Shown here piece by piece: positions 33,076 to 43,610 of a stretch of DNA of 64,000 nucleotides. Location: positions 3,906,001-3,970,000 of the forward strand of contig NW_027331833.1 in the NCBI RefSeq assembly GCF_033568475.1, in the 5' to 3' direction. Origin of the DNA: Henckelia pumila. Its lineage: Eukaryota; Streptophyta; Magnoliopsida; Lamiales; Gesneriaceae. Position 1 is the stretch's first letter. Every line of letters starts with the position of its first letter. The translations under genes and the position numbers were made by a program. The notes below the pieces were generated by a model. The model was not told the DNA's origin. It saw nothing but the letters and a program-made list of their open reading frames with translations, and made no database searches.

Positions 33076-34648
33076 GTGATGGAATCTTCGGGACATGCTA
33101 TTCCAGTTCCATTTGTTGATGTCGAAGCATCTGAGGATGATTCCAGCTCTGATGACGAGTCTACTGCCTCAGAGACTCAAACTACTGTTCCTGCTGATAA
33201 AGATACATCTGAATATGTGCCTGAGGAGACATCCACTGCTGCTCCTCTTGTTTTTCCGATGATGAGGAAGCCTCTATTGCCAAATTCATGGCTGATTTGA
33301 AGCAACAAGAAGGCCAGAAAACTACTGTTTCTCCTAAAGATCGACTCCGATGACGAACCAGATGAGGAGATGCTACAAGAATTTGTTGACAATCGTCCTT
33401 GATCCTCTGATAGTTCCAGCACTGACTCTAGAGAAGACTCAGATGCTGAGAAAGAATTGGAAGAAGAATCCGATTCTAAAGACTCTGCAGATGATAATGA
33501 GGATGTTGAGGAAGGTCTTTCCGACATTCTGGACAATACCTTAGGAGAATAATACCTGGTAAATTCTTCATATTCCTCTTCCTTTTATTCCAAAGAGATT
33601 GCTGATTGTGGGGATAACTATGCTGATCATAGAGAGTTCCTTGAGGAACATAATATTGATGTGAATAGCTATGAAGCTCAAAATATGGTACGTTATTTTT
33701 TAGGTGAGAAATTTACTTTCCGCCGTGACTACTGCCGGTCCATACTGCAGAGAACTTGTGCGGGAGTTCTATTGCAATCTTATTGAAGCCGTGAAGGATC
33801 CACTGTATGTCAAGTATGGAAAATTTTATGTGCGAGGATAGATTTTCTCTTTTAGTCATGTTGTCATCAATGGTTTTCTCCGTACCCCTTCTGTTGATGA
33901 TGCGGCACTACCTACCACGGATGAGATGACCTCTGTCATTATAGGTGGTTCAAGTCACAGTATTTTCAGCTGACCCTAAGAAGTTGCAGGCTGCCAAGCT
34001 CATATCCTTATATTCTGTTATGTACAAGACGTCGGTGAAGACCTGGACTCCTTCTGAAAATTCCACCATTGTCACAAAGCATCAGGCTCCAGTCTTGTAC
34101 GCCATTGGAACATGAGTAAATTTCAATTATGGCCGACTGGTGTTTGACACGGTTATGGCCTTTGCTGATTGCGCTCAACCAACTTTGAAGCTGCCTTATC
34201 CATCTCTAATCTATTCCATGCTGCTATCTCAAGAGATTGAAAAGGATGATGATGAGGGTCTTACTGAACCTGGCGAGCTGTTGAAGATTGCACCTGCACT
34301 GTTGCGAGGCAACAGAAAGATAGGCCTACCTTGGTCTCAATCAGGTGTTGCTGCAGGTGTTGTGGCAGATGTTGCCACACCTCCCCTACACCAGATGTTT
34401 TTGTTCCTCCCTCTAATATTAAAAACATGGATTCAGCTTTTATTCAAGCCCAACTTCTGCATGCTGAGCAGAAGATCACACAAGCTAAGGCTTATCTAGC
34501 CTATTATGAACGGTTGAAAGCTCACTTCGAAAATTCAATTTCTGGAGCTTCCTCTTCTAGACAAAAAAGGGGAGATGATGATGATGGTGGTGAAGAAGAA
34601 GAAGCTGCTACTGATTATGATGGCTCATTTGAGAGCAATCAATTTTAG
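33076..34648 (+). pseudogene. Envelope-like region of a Sirevirus copia element, decayed
   Basis: The first part (33079-33540) encodes a serine/aspartate/glutamate-rich low-complexity stretch (VEASEDDSSSDDESTASETQ). Bases 33690-34330 encode, in several frames, REFYCNLIEAVKD, YVKYGKFYVRG, SFSHVVINGFLRTPS, TKHQAPVLYAIGT and GRLVFDTVMAFAD, which resemble the 'putative plant transposon protein' or envelope-like domain found 3' of pol in SIRE1-type elements. The last part (34331-34646) gives an acidic C-terminus. Stops and shifts prevent one product. No signal peptide or membrane segment survives that I can see, so a true envelope function is not supported. Confidence 0.65.
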
Positions 34649-34860
34649 ATTGGTTTAGTTGTTTGTTTTTTGATTTTTATTTGTTGCTGATAAGTTGTTG
34701 TCTGCTCTGCTCCTAATCAAAACTGCTTTTTGTGTTTATACCTTGATATGATATTTGTTTTCTCTTTTTACTTATGCTTATTAGTCTGGAGTGTTGTAGC
34801 TAGATGTTGCCAACATCTAATGACAACATGCCTCAGTTTCTACTTAATGGGAGAATCTAT

Positions 34861-35748
34861 TCAGGGGGAGTTTTGATACAGGTGGAATTATTTTGTTTTG
34901 AATTAAAATGTGTTTTGTCTAGAAAGACAAAAAAGGGGAGATGGAAAGAAATATTTATTTCTTAAATTTTTTCTAATTTAAAAATATTAAATATGATCTT
35001 TTGCCTTTCTTGTGCCTCAAGTTTTAAATTGTTATTATAGATTTGAGATATGTTTAATTTTGTCTGAATATTTATTATCTCATCTCTAATGATTTTATTC
35101 CTTAGCTTTGTAGATTTGTGATGATAAAAAAGGAACAAGATCTAGAATCCTATGTCTACAAAAAAACATCTACAAGGAAGAATTCTCTATGCTTATTTAT
35201 TAAGCGCAGACACGACCGAGAAACATAGAGAGCAACCAATTGAGATTTTCTTAATAGCTTCACGTACGTACATTGAGAGAAAAACTGAAGATCTTCTGAA
35301 GCTCGTATCGGTCGTGAATTCTTGATGCCTTGAAGAACACTTGAAGATCGTAGATCGAAGAGTGCCGTTTCGTCGAGTTTTGGCATCAATAATTTTGCTC
35401 CTTGCTTTGTTTTATTATTCTATATATCTTGCATAGAATTTTTTAGGAGAACTTTAATGGTTTATTTTCTCACTTGTTGTAGAGAAAATTGTTTTTGAAA
35501 TAATCACTAGTTTTAGGGTTTGTAAAACTCTTTGATCGTTTTTCTAGTGAAAGTTTTGCCCTGAGGTGCTGCAAGAGTATTTTATATTCTTGCTTAAAAC
35601 ATTTGAGTCTATTTATTTGGTTGCATGTTTATTTTATTCACGCTTTAATTATTTTTCGCTGCATATTACTCAAGGTGTTATAGAAGATGTTGTCAGCACC
35701 TTGTGACAATACCTTAAACTGTTTATGTGCAACCCTTATTCCCTTACA
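34861..35748 (+). repeat. Polypurine tract and 3' LTR of the Sirevirus copy
   Basis: TCAGGGGGAG (34861-34870) is a copia polypurine tract; the LTR is taken to start at TGATACAGG (34874). The region ends near CCCTTACA (35748), where similarity to a different copia gag begins; this right boundary is approximate. A TGTTGTCAGCACC / TTGTGACAATACC inverted word pair lies at 35688-35714. Confidence 0.6.
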
Positions 35749-35749
35749 A

Positions 35750-36010
35750 TCTCTCTTTCAAATTTTTTCAAAGATCGACTGGATTTTTTTATCGTCAAAT
35801 ACTCATTTTTCAAACCATCATGAAGATGGTGACGAAGTAATATCATAGCCTTTGTACGGTTTTGCAGTGATTCTTCGCTTTTCTCTTTGATGATATCTCT
35901 AATACTCATAACATCTAGTATCCAAGAGAAATAATTTTTTGCCACAGATATCAAGAGCAATAAATTCAAGCTTAGAGATATTCGATATGATGAAATCTAT
36001 ATAAAACACG
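35750..36010 (-). pseudogene. Copia gag N-terminal fragment
   Basis: The minus-strand frame gives, with one shift, SKLEFIALDI, NYFSWILDV, DIIKEKSEESLQNRTKAM and LLRHHLHDGLKNEYLTIK. This is the N-terminal Gag region of a plant copia clade (compare the usual LEFVALDISGKNYLSW and AMIFLRHHLDEGLK.EYLT). The rest of that element is not present. Confidence 0.6.
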
Positions 36011-36360
36011 AAAGTCATAAATATTCATTAATACACAATAAAAATAATTAAATATGAAATAGAAGTTTAAAGTTGGACATGAAATTTAACGATGAGACAT
36101 AAATAATAGTACGCGCACATCAATCATATATATGAGATAATTCATGCTAAATTTAGTAAATTAACTAAAGCACAAGCAGTAAAAACAAATAAAAATAATC
36201 GAAATTGAAATACTCAAGATCTGAATATTGGATAATGATGTGAATCGACATTCATGTATTTTATATGTTTACGTTTATCTATCTCATCAACACATGATTA
36301 GAGTCCGTAAAAGAAAAACTTCCCGTTTATACACAAAATGAAGATATCACAGGAGACTAA
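36011..36360. other. A+T-rich spacer
   Basis: About 350 bases with no open frame, terminal repeat or RNA gene recognisable. Confidence 0.5.
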
Positions 36361-37838
36361 AGTTTATTCCCTTCGATTGCCGGGCGATGGTAACTAGGAT
36401 TTGGATCTTATGGATGATATTTTTAATGAAAGGGACAAGATGCTTATTCTTTCTATTCCTCTTAGCAGTAGAAATTGTGAAGATAAATGGATGTGGAATG
36501 CAGATAGGAAAGGTCAATATACAGTGAAGAAATGGGTGTAATTTACTTCAGGCGAGGCAGATTCCATTTCTACCGACACGAGTATTAATTGGAGAAAATC
36601 AGAAATTTTCTTTGGAGGGTTTTAGATAACTGCCTACCAACAATGATAGCTTTGAGACGTCGACGAATGGATATTTCAGAATGGTGCCCTATATGTCATA
36701 ATGAACAAGAAACCGATTTCCATGCACTTGTTTCTTGTCCAACAGCTAGAATTGTTTGGAGCATGACCTCTATTGGCAGCAACCATGGCTCAGCCAATAC
36801 TTTTATAGATTGGAGGAACTTTTTGGTCTCTTCAGTTGTACTTTCTGATGTTGAAATGGCAACTACGGTCTTATGGAGTATATGGAATAACAGGAATGAA
36901 GTTGTTTGTAATAGAAAGCATAAATCACCGATTCAAATTTTCTACACAGCTATGGAATCTTGATCTCAATGGAATACGACACATTTAAGAACTCCAGCAA
37001 ACTCTTCGTCCGGACATCCACAAGTTGCACGCTGGAATAAAGGGAAAATTGCAAATTTAGTCCTGTATGTTTGTCACTTTGCGATTTTGGTCCTTTATGT
37101 TTTCACATTTCAGTTTTAGTCCTGTATGTTTCGATTTTTGGCAATTTCGGTCCTTTTTCTTCGAAAATGCTGACGTGGCACTGTACACGTCAGCTCCACA
37201 TCAGCATTGAATTTGTGCCACGTCAGCGCCACATCGGAAAAAGGACTAAAATTGCCAAAAAAATAAAGATAGCGGACTAAAACTGCAATCTGAAAATATA
37301 AAGGACCAAAATCGCAAAGTGACAAACATAAAGGACCAAAAAAGCAATTTTCCCCTGGAATAAACCACCCATAAATTTCCTCAAATGTAATGTGGATGCT
37401 GCGATATTTCGCGATCCCCCTGGGATGGGATACGGTTGCATTATTAGAGATGATGCTGGTGTAGTTCTCAATGCCATTCATGATGCTTTTCTGGGCACGT
37501 TCCAGTCAACATTGGCAGAAGCTTTGTGCATTCGTGAGGCGCTTAGCTGGATCAAAGATCTCAATCTATCCAACGTCCTTATTGAATCTGATGCTTTAAT
37601 TATAGTGAATGCGCTTATGAATGCGACAGAAGATGACTCTTGTTTGGGTTTGATTATCTAAGATTGTAGATTCCTAATCTCGGAACTACACTTTTGTTCT
37701 TGTATTTTTGTTAGTCGATCAGCGAATCAAGCCGCTCATACTTTAGCTAGGGCGGCTAGTTCTATGACTAATCGTGATGGCAGAATTATACCTTCGCCTT
37801 CTCTTTTATATGATGTAATTGCTACCGAGTTTGTTTAA
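36361..37838 (+). pseudogene. LINE ORF2 C-terminus: RT zinc-binding and RNase H domains
   Basis: The frame 36365-36963 carries the zinc-binding region that follows plant LINE reverse transcriptases: YTVKKWV, RNFLWRVLDNCLPT, WCPICHNEQETDFHALVSCP and WSIWNNRNEVV. After the MITE, 37355-37838 encodes an RNase H-like domain: CNVDAAIF, GMGYGCIIRDDAG, AEALCIREALSW, VLIESDALIIVNAL and SANQAAHTLARAAS. Several stops (near 36541, 36961, 37660) break it. The reverse-transcriptase core and endonuclease are absent, so this is a 5'-truncated relic, the usual state of LINE insertions. Confidence 0.82.
37042..37354. mobile_element. Mutator-type MITE, 313 bp
   Basis: Ends GGGAAAATTGC and GCAATTTTCCC, with inverted similarity running inward for over 100 bases (for example GTCACTTTGCGATTTTGGTC against GACCAAAATCGCAAAGTGAC). 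A perfect 10-bp duplication CTGGAATAAA flanks it (37032-37041 and 37355-37364), in the 9-11 bp range of Mutator elements. The central part is rich in TGACGTGGCA / TGCCACGTCA words. It sits inside the LINE relic, whose frame would be continuous without it. Confidence 0.92.
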
Positions 37839-38631
37839 TGATATTCTAGTTTCTTCTTTAAAAAAAATGAAGATAGCACAACTTTACAGAAGAGAGAACA
37901 ATATTTGGGGATCTAATATGAATATACGTGTTTGTGCACAATCGGTGCGGTATAAGGTCTAGGTGATTTTAAAATAAAATATCTTTCGAATAAAATAAGC
38001 AAATAATAGCGAAATTGTGCCGATAATATGTTATAAAATAAAGGAAAAATTAACCAACGAATATAATGCAAAGAAATCAACTAGGTTCAAGATATCAAAA
38101 GTATTAGCTTGGTGACATATTTATAGGTACAAAAATTATCGGATAATATAACTATCATATTACAAGAAATTGGTATTATATTGATTGTTTACCATCTCTC
38201 AAAATTTAGGTTATGATTTTTTTCTTTATCACCAAAATATTTGACATCCATAATATTGTAACATAAATCAATTTCTAAGAGTGAGATAAATATAGTAAAA
38301 ACCGTAAATCAACTTTCCTAAAATCTCCAACCTTATTTCTGTTTCCTAAAATACATAATACTGTTTTATAAATATTATTTAATATAATTTGATTTTGTTG
38401 AGATTATTATTATTAGTAAATACACAATAAGTTCATTTTTCTGAGATTAAAATTTTATAAAAAGTATCTGTAAATATTTTATTTCATATGTTTTGTTTTG
38501 TTTTGTTTTATTAATTGATTGTAAACAAATAAAAGTAACCTTTACGTAAGATATTTTTCGAAAATTTTACAAATGTTTAACTTCTTAATTGATAATAAGA
38601 TGAATATAAATAATTAAATGAAAGGAAAAAT
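37839..38631. other. A+T-rich intergenic DNA
   Basis: No gene, RNA or repeat structure recognised in about 790 bases. Confidence 0.5.
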
Positions 38632-38875
38632 AATTTTTTTGGTCCATTAACTTGTCTATGTTTTGGTTTTGGTCCATTAACTTTTTCGATGTGGGTTTTG
38701 GTACACTAACTTTGCATTTTCAGTGTTTTTTGGTCCAACTGCATATGTGTCAACTTTTGATTGGTGCAAAATGATGACGTGGACCAATCAGAAGCTAACA
38801 CGTATGCAGTTGGACCAAAAAACACTAAAAATGCAAAATTTGTGTACCAAAACCCACATCGATAAAATGAACTTA
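38632..38875. mobile_element. Hairpin MITE, second copy type
   Basis: A long inverted repeat: GTGTTTTTTGGTCCAACTGC (38723-38742) pairs with GCAGTTGGACCAAAAAACAC (38806-38825), and AACTTTTTCGATGTGGGTTTTGG on the left pairs with the region ending near 38870. The apex holds TGACGTGG. Outer ends are decayed and no duplication was found. The TTGGTCCATTAAC style repeats recall the 37042-37354 MITE. Confidence 0.7.
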
Positions 38876-39609
38876 TTGTGGCATAACGGGTCCACTAAAC
38901 TTTGTTCAACTTCAATGATACAAATATCCTAAAATGGAGAAAATAAAGCAGCCACAATTATTACATTTTCCGCCTTTTCAACTTTCACTTTGCAACAAAT
39001 ATTCTAACAATGATTTTCACAAATATCATTATAATATAAAATATGTACGGGAACAATAGTATAATCGGATCATGATTCAAAGAAAGTTTAACACAAGATC
39101 ACTCAATAATTATCCCAAAAATTGCAATTATAATTTTATCGAAGGCCCTAAAATTTTCACCAAACAACCAAATTAAACTCTAATCAAAAGTGACATCAAA
39201 ACCAATATTGGCTATAATAATTCTACGTACATAGAGAGATGGAATTCTCCATCGTTCCTTAGAGAATAAAAAGAAACTATATATCTAATTATACAAATTT
39301 TGTTCATATATATATCCTCCATTAATACAATCAATATACATGCATATATATCTTGCTATTTAAATTACATTTTTATGCACACCAGAGAAAGATTTAAATT
39401 TTTTTTTTATTTTTATGCACAATACTCGAAGATATATATGTTATGTAACAAAATTCGAACTCCAATCTTGAGTAAAAGCAATTAATCAAGCTAGCTTCTT
39501 GCTTATTTCTTGATTCCCAGTGTTCATATCAAGCTCCTTGCACCTCCATTAACCACTATATATAGCTTCGATATATATAGGTCATGTATATATCAGTTGT
39601 AGCTTCAAA
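38876..39609. other. Intergenic DNA downstream of the NHL gene
   Basis: A+T-rich, with many TATATA runs at 39280-39590. No gene recognised. It would hold the 3' UTR and terminator of the NHL gene, but no convincing polyadenylation signal was pinned down. Confidence 0.5.
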
Positions 39610-40257
39610 TTAAACAGTAGTAGAACACACCGTGGCTTGTCTGGAACTCAAGGGCGGCGAGGGTATCGCTCCAAAGGGCATTACAGTAACACAATCCACC
39701 ATAAACCTATACCTCCCCGAAACCCAAGTCCCCACCTTCCAGCGAAGCCTACCATTTCCTTTAAAGCTCAACACCAGCTTCCCCGTGGCCATGTCGCGCT
39801 GAACCTCATAAGCGAAAGACGGCGAAACGGGCTGTTGGATTCCGACCAAGGAGGCGCTAAGAAACGTGGTTTCCTGGTGGTCTTGGTAGAAGGGGGAGAT
39901 GGAGGTGTCGGGAGTGATCTTTTGGCTCTTGTAGGAGGCGTAGAGGCGGAATTCGTCGTAGTAGATGCCGAGTTTGTTGTTGGGGTTAGTGGACTGGAGA
40001 GTGAGCTGGATGGAGGAGTTGAGGAGCTGGGAATTAGAGGAGGAGGATCCGGCGAGATTGAGCTGGTTGACGTCTGCTTGTTGGAGGGAGAAGTGTGGCT
40101 TGGCGGGGCGGAGGATGAGCCAGAAGAGGAGGAGGAGGGAGAGGAGGAGGAGGGTTATGGTGGATAAGTAGAGGTACACTCGTCTCCTGCGGGGCACCGT
40201 CACTAGTGTGTGTTTTTCTGCGCAGTGCTTCGGGGATTTCACGTCTATTTTAGACAT
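39610..40257 (-). CDS. NDR1/HIN1-like (NHL) membrane protein, LEA_2 domain
   Basis: Intact 215-residue single-exon gene and the only complete host gene in the window. NHL proteins are plasma-membrane or secretory-pathway proteins linked to pathogen and stress responses; the exact role of this member is unknown. After a short basic N-terminus (PRRRRVYLY, residues 22-30) comes one membrane segment (about residues 29-49, LSTITLLLLSLLLLFWLIL), then a LEA_2/NHL domain. Both family motifs are visible: NPNNKLGIYYD and FYQDHQETTF. The N-in, C-out arrangement is inferred from the basic residues before the membrane segment. Length fits the family (about 200-260). ATG at 40257 is the first in frame and has a TATA box 60-75 bases upstream. 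Codon use is GC-richer than the surroundings. Hairpin MITEs lie on both sides. Confidence 0.9.
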   Translation of the reverse strand: MSKIDVKSPKHCAEKHTLVTVPRRRRVYLYLSTITLLLLSLLLLFWLILRPAKPHFSLQQADVNQLNLAGSSSSNSQLLNSSIQLTLQSTNPNNKLGIYYDEFRLYASYKSQKITPDTSISPFYQDHQETTFLSASLVGIQQPVSPSFAYEVQRDMATGKLVLSFKGNGRLRWKVGTWVSGRYRFMVDCVTVMPFGAIPSPPLSSRQATVCSTTV

Positions 40258-40317
40258 TTGGATTAATTGGTACTAGTACTAGTACTGAATGATTATTAAT
40301 TATTCATGCATATGGTT

Positions 40318-40331
40318 CCCTTTATTTATAT
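40318..40331 (-). promoter_or_regulatory. Probable TATA box of the NHL gene
   Basis: On the minus strand TATATAAATAAAGG lies 61-74 bases before the start codon. The region between contains a triple TACTAG repeat at 40271-40286. Alternative TATA-like words occur nearby because the region is A+T-rich. Confidence 0.5.
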
Positions 40332-40768
40332 ATACATATTTTGGTGGTTGGAAAAGGTGCTATCTTTTTAACTGCTCTCTACTGCCAGACTTATTTATAT
40401 ATATTGTCGATGATTATTTATGTTATCAAATTTTGGTTTTTAACGATGTATATAATATAATGTATGTATTTGGACTTTTAATGAATGATCCATGAATATG
40501 CAAGCACTTCATTAACTGTCATGCATATACTTGACATGCGGTACTACCAGATCTTGAGGAAAAATTTGGGAGATCTAATTCAATCAGGAATCTAGCTCCA
40601 TATGGATTTACTTTATTAATAATTTGCTGAAAACAAAAGTTGATCACTTTTCAAAGTGCTAATACATAGAATCAATGGCTAGGTTATGCAAGCTAAGTTA
40701 TCTAGCCTCTCTTATTTAGTATAAGTAGTTATAATTTTTACTACTCTTTGTCTATATGCATATTAACA
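40332..40768. other. Upstream region of the NHL gene
   Basis: A+T-rich sequence with no open frame or repeat structure; likely promoter sequence. No specific operator recognised. Confidence 0.4.
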
Positions 40769-41115
40769 GGGAAAATTAAAATTTTGATATGATATTTTTG
40801 TTTTTTGTAATTTTTAATATTGTGATCACATTTTAGTTTTAGCAATATAATGTATCTTACAATTTTTGATAGTTTTAGTTATTTTCATACGGAGTGTTGA
40901 TGTGCCTGAGCATTGCACACGTCAACACCATATCGATGTCATGTTATTTATGCATTACAACATATTAGAGTCACTTTGAAAAATGACTTAAACTATAAAA
41001 AAAATTAAACAAAAACTGAAAATAGCAAACTAACACATAAATTTGACAATATTGATGACCAAAATCACAAAATCACAAAATGACAAATATAAATGACTAA
41101 AATTACAACTTCTCC
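40769..41115. mobile_element. Decayed hairpin MITE upstream of the NHL gene
   Basis: Starts GGGAAAATTAAAATTTTG and ends AATTACAACTTCTCC, imperfectly complementary. The centre GTGTTGATGTGCC ... GCACACGTCAACACC forms a hairpin around 40895-40926 with an ACGT core. A TATTAACA/TATTAATA pair at the two ends may be the decayed duplication. Similar in plan to the 37042-37354 MITE. It lies about 510 bases upstream of the NHL start codon. Confidence 0.6.
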
Positions 41116-41576
41116 GGTATTAATATTATGAATATTATTTGAATTTTGTATGTCAAAAATTTTTTAAGAAACTTTCAAAGGTGTTAAAATGAAATCTTCA
41201 ACAAATATGTATTGGATGCTACGTACCATATGTGTGAAAGTATGAAAGTACTCCAAAAGTGGAATTCAAAAGAATAGCGAGACAGAGGGAATCTGCGAAA
41301 GACTTTGTGTGCATGGTAGCCCCTCGCACCATGTTATTATAATTCTTATTATTATGATTAGATATTTTGTTATAAAAGTATTAGCAATAAGATTTTAATG
41401 TAAAAATATTAATAAGAGTAGGTTTCTATGAGACAGAGATTTCAAAGATATATATCTTTTAGATAGATTAATCCGATACATAAATAGAATGAAAAGTAAT
41501 ATATATTTTTGGAATAAAATTTCATGGGTCAGGTCGAGACCCTTGAAACAGTTTTACAATAATTTTTGTAGAGGTG
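41116..41576. other. Unassigned A+T-rich spacer
   Basis: No recognisable gene, RNA or repeat. Confidence 0.4.
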
Positions 41577-41740
41577 GAGCGGAATGAATTCACTTTGCTA
41601 AATTATGTTTGTTCGGTTGTGGTTGACAACTGAACCCTTCCTTTCTCGGCTTATCGATATCATTTGACCAACAAATATATATGTGCGGAATGAGGTCAAG
41701 TGATAGATTAGAGCATTATCAAATGTGAAGTTTTTCAAAG
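41577..41740 (-). repeat. Copia LTR end fragment (second copy)
   Basis: About 150 bases closely match 42012-42170 (for example CAACTGAACCCTTC, TATCGATATCA, GACCAACAAATATATATGTG). Together with the gag piece to its right this indicates an element collapsed by internal deletion: 5' LTR end, primer site and gag start joined directly to the last part of the 3' LTR. Confidence 0.65.
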
Positions 41741-41951
41741 CATTGTACAAGATGTTTTTGGAAATATTATCGAGATTAGCTAACATCTTGTCTTCACTGG
41801 TCCACTAACTTCTTGGTTTCTCAATGATAATTGGACCTTCAATTATCACCTGCCACGTATCTTCATTAAGCGCTGCAAGGTGGACATGTGTTCTCAATCT
41901 CAGCTCATCAAAATCTTTTGTAGACAATATTGGGAGGTCGGTTGATTCCAT
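41741..41951 (-). pseudogene. Copia gag N-terminal fragment (collapsed element)
   Basis: The minus strand from ATG 41951 encodes MESTDLPILSTKDFDELRLR, THVHLAALNEDTWQVIIEGP and IIEKPRS, then after a TAG (41805-41807) WTSEDK and LANLDNISKNILYNALKN. This matches the start of plant copia Gag (FDDWK.RM..HLAA..DDMW..I..GP...EKPR.EWT..DK). The fragment joins the LTR copy at about 41740. Confidence 0.7.
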
Positions 41952-41980
41952 TTGATGTATGTTCAGAAGCGGGAAAAGAC

Positions 41981-41995
41981 CTCGCTCTGATACCA
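41981..41995 (-). other. Primer-binding site (initiator Met tRNA) of the collapsed copia element
   Basis: The minus strand reads TGGTATCAGAGCGAG two bases from the LTR end at 41998, upstream of the gag fragment. Confidence 0.8.
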
Positions 41996-41997
41996 TT

Positions 41998-42228
41998 TGA
42001 TAGGATCGGTTCTGGGGGATGAACTGAATTTACTTTGCTAAACTGAGTTCAGTTGTGTTTGGCAACTGAACCCTTCTTTTCTCGGCTATCGATATCAATT
42101 GACCAACAAATATATATGTGTGAAATTAGGTCAACTGATATATTAGAACATGTGTCAAATGACTTGTGTATGCAGAAATGATAGTTAAACTAATATGAGA
42201 GGTAAACTGCATTGTAAAGAACTCAAGT
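41998..42228 (-). repeat. Copia 5' LTR, inner part, interrupted by a solo LTR
   Basis: LTR end next to the primer site, matching 41577-41740. It is cut at CAAGT (42224-42228) where a gypsy-type solo LTR is inserted; the remainder should continue from 43611, but its far end could not be fixed. Confidence 0.6.
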
Positions 42229-43605
42229 TGTGAGAACCCAAAAATTTAGCTCACGAGAACAAGAGCAATTGAGTAACATTCATGACCAGTCAAACCGGAA
42301 CTGAAACTGAGATTGAGGAAACTAGAACTGAACTAAAAGAAACTCTGAACTAAACTGGAAGAAAACTGATCATGTTAATCATTTGAGGACCAAAATTTCA
42401 GTCACCAAATGCTAGTCGACTGACCAGTTCAGTCAAGCACCAGTCACGAGTCCAGGAACAAAAACAGTCACGCAATGGACAACTAGTCGACCGACCAGTT
42501 CAGTTGAGCATCCAGTCACCATTCTGTAACAGTCAATAGACAGTCTGGGATTTTGTAACAACCGAAATAACTCAAAATCAAGGCAAATAAATGGCATTAA
42601 TGGGCGTGTAACAGTCTGATTTGTGCCCATAAATAACACCCAGATTTTTTATTACGATTTACACAAACTCTAAACAAAAACACAACATAAGACTCAAGTG
42701 AAAGAAGGTCGGTTGAGCGACCAGTGAGCATTTAGTTGAGCGAAAGAAAATCATCCTGTTGAGAAGATTCAACGGACATCTTCTAAAGAAACCGAGCAAC
42801 TTCTAAAGCTGTGTGATTAGTACTGGAGATTTCAAGCACTCAATACCTTTAGTTCGGTTAAGAGTAACTGGGATTTATGATTTAAAACCGATCACCTATT
42901 TTAAAATTGATTTCATCATGATATTGTGTTCAAATCTTGATTTCAGAAAACTGTATTATTGATTTCTGATGCATTGAATTTTGTGAACTAGTGGTTTGAA
43001 TATATATTTTGAACATTACTGAATTCATATTACTGATTACTGATTTCACCCTTTAGAGGATTATCCTAAAAAAGACTGCTATTAATTAGCCACGAAACTC
43101 ATTAGTGATTTTGGTGCATAAAACTACTCTGTTATTTCTAATTACTACATGATAATTCTGTATATGTATAAGATTCATGTTACAAACTGATTTTAAAAGC
43201 TGGGATAATTTTCTCTATTTACTGAGTGACAACCATATCACTCACTACCCAAACCATCTCAAATAAGACCGAGGAAGAAGTAGAAGATGAAGAGCAAAAA
43301 ATTTTTTGGGGATGGTATTACAGTTATTTAGTTTTCGTCTTAGTGTTATTATAGTTGTCGTTGTGTTAAACTCTGTATCATCTTAGTTTCTACATTAGAA
43401 ATTCTTATCAATTCAGTTGCATAGACAATGTGATTTCATTTTGATAAAAGACACTCCATTTAGATTTTTATGAAAGACAATGCTTTTAGATTTTTATGAA
43501 TGAATAGACTGGTTTTCAAGTTTATGAATTCTGAGGCTTATTGTTTTCGAATTAATATTTGAGAACAACACGTGTGTCAACCAACCCCTGTTTTGGGACG
43601 TGACA
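42229..43605 (+). mobile_element. Gypsy-type solo LTR, 1377 bp
   Basis: Starts TGTGAGAACCC and ends GGGACGTGACA, flanked by a perfect 5-bp duplication CAAGT (42224-42228 and 43606-43610). A TATA-like CCATAAATAACACC at about 42629-42642 and the following A-rich transcript-start-like region set the plus orientation. No internal element sequence is present, so the element was reduced to a solo LTR by recombination. Confidence 0.85.
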
Positions 43606-43610
43606 CAAGT

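Noticed and set aside
33177..33536. Minus-strand serine-rich open frame
   Set aside because: It is the mirror of the acidic Ser/Asp/Glu-rich start of the env-like region on the plus strand; the periodic codon use produces a shadow frame.
39637..40167. Plus-strand open frame of 176 codons opposite the NHL gene
   Set aside because: It is Glu/Gly-rich antisense of the NHL coding sequence; the minus-strand frame has the family motifs, so this is a shadow.
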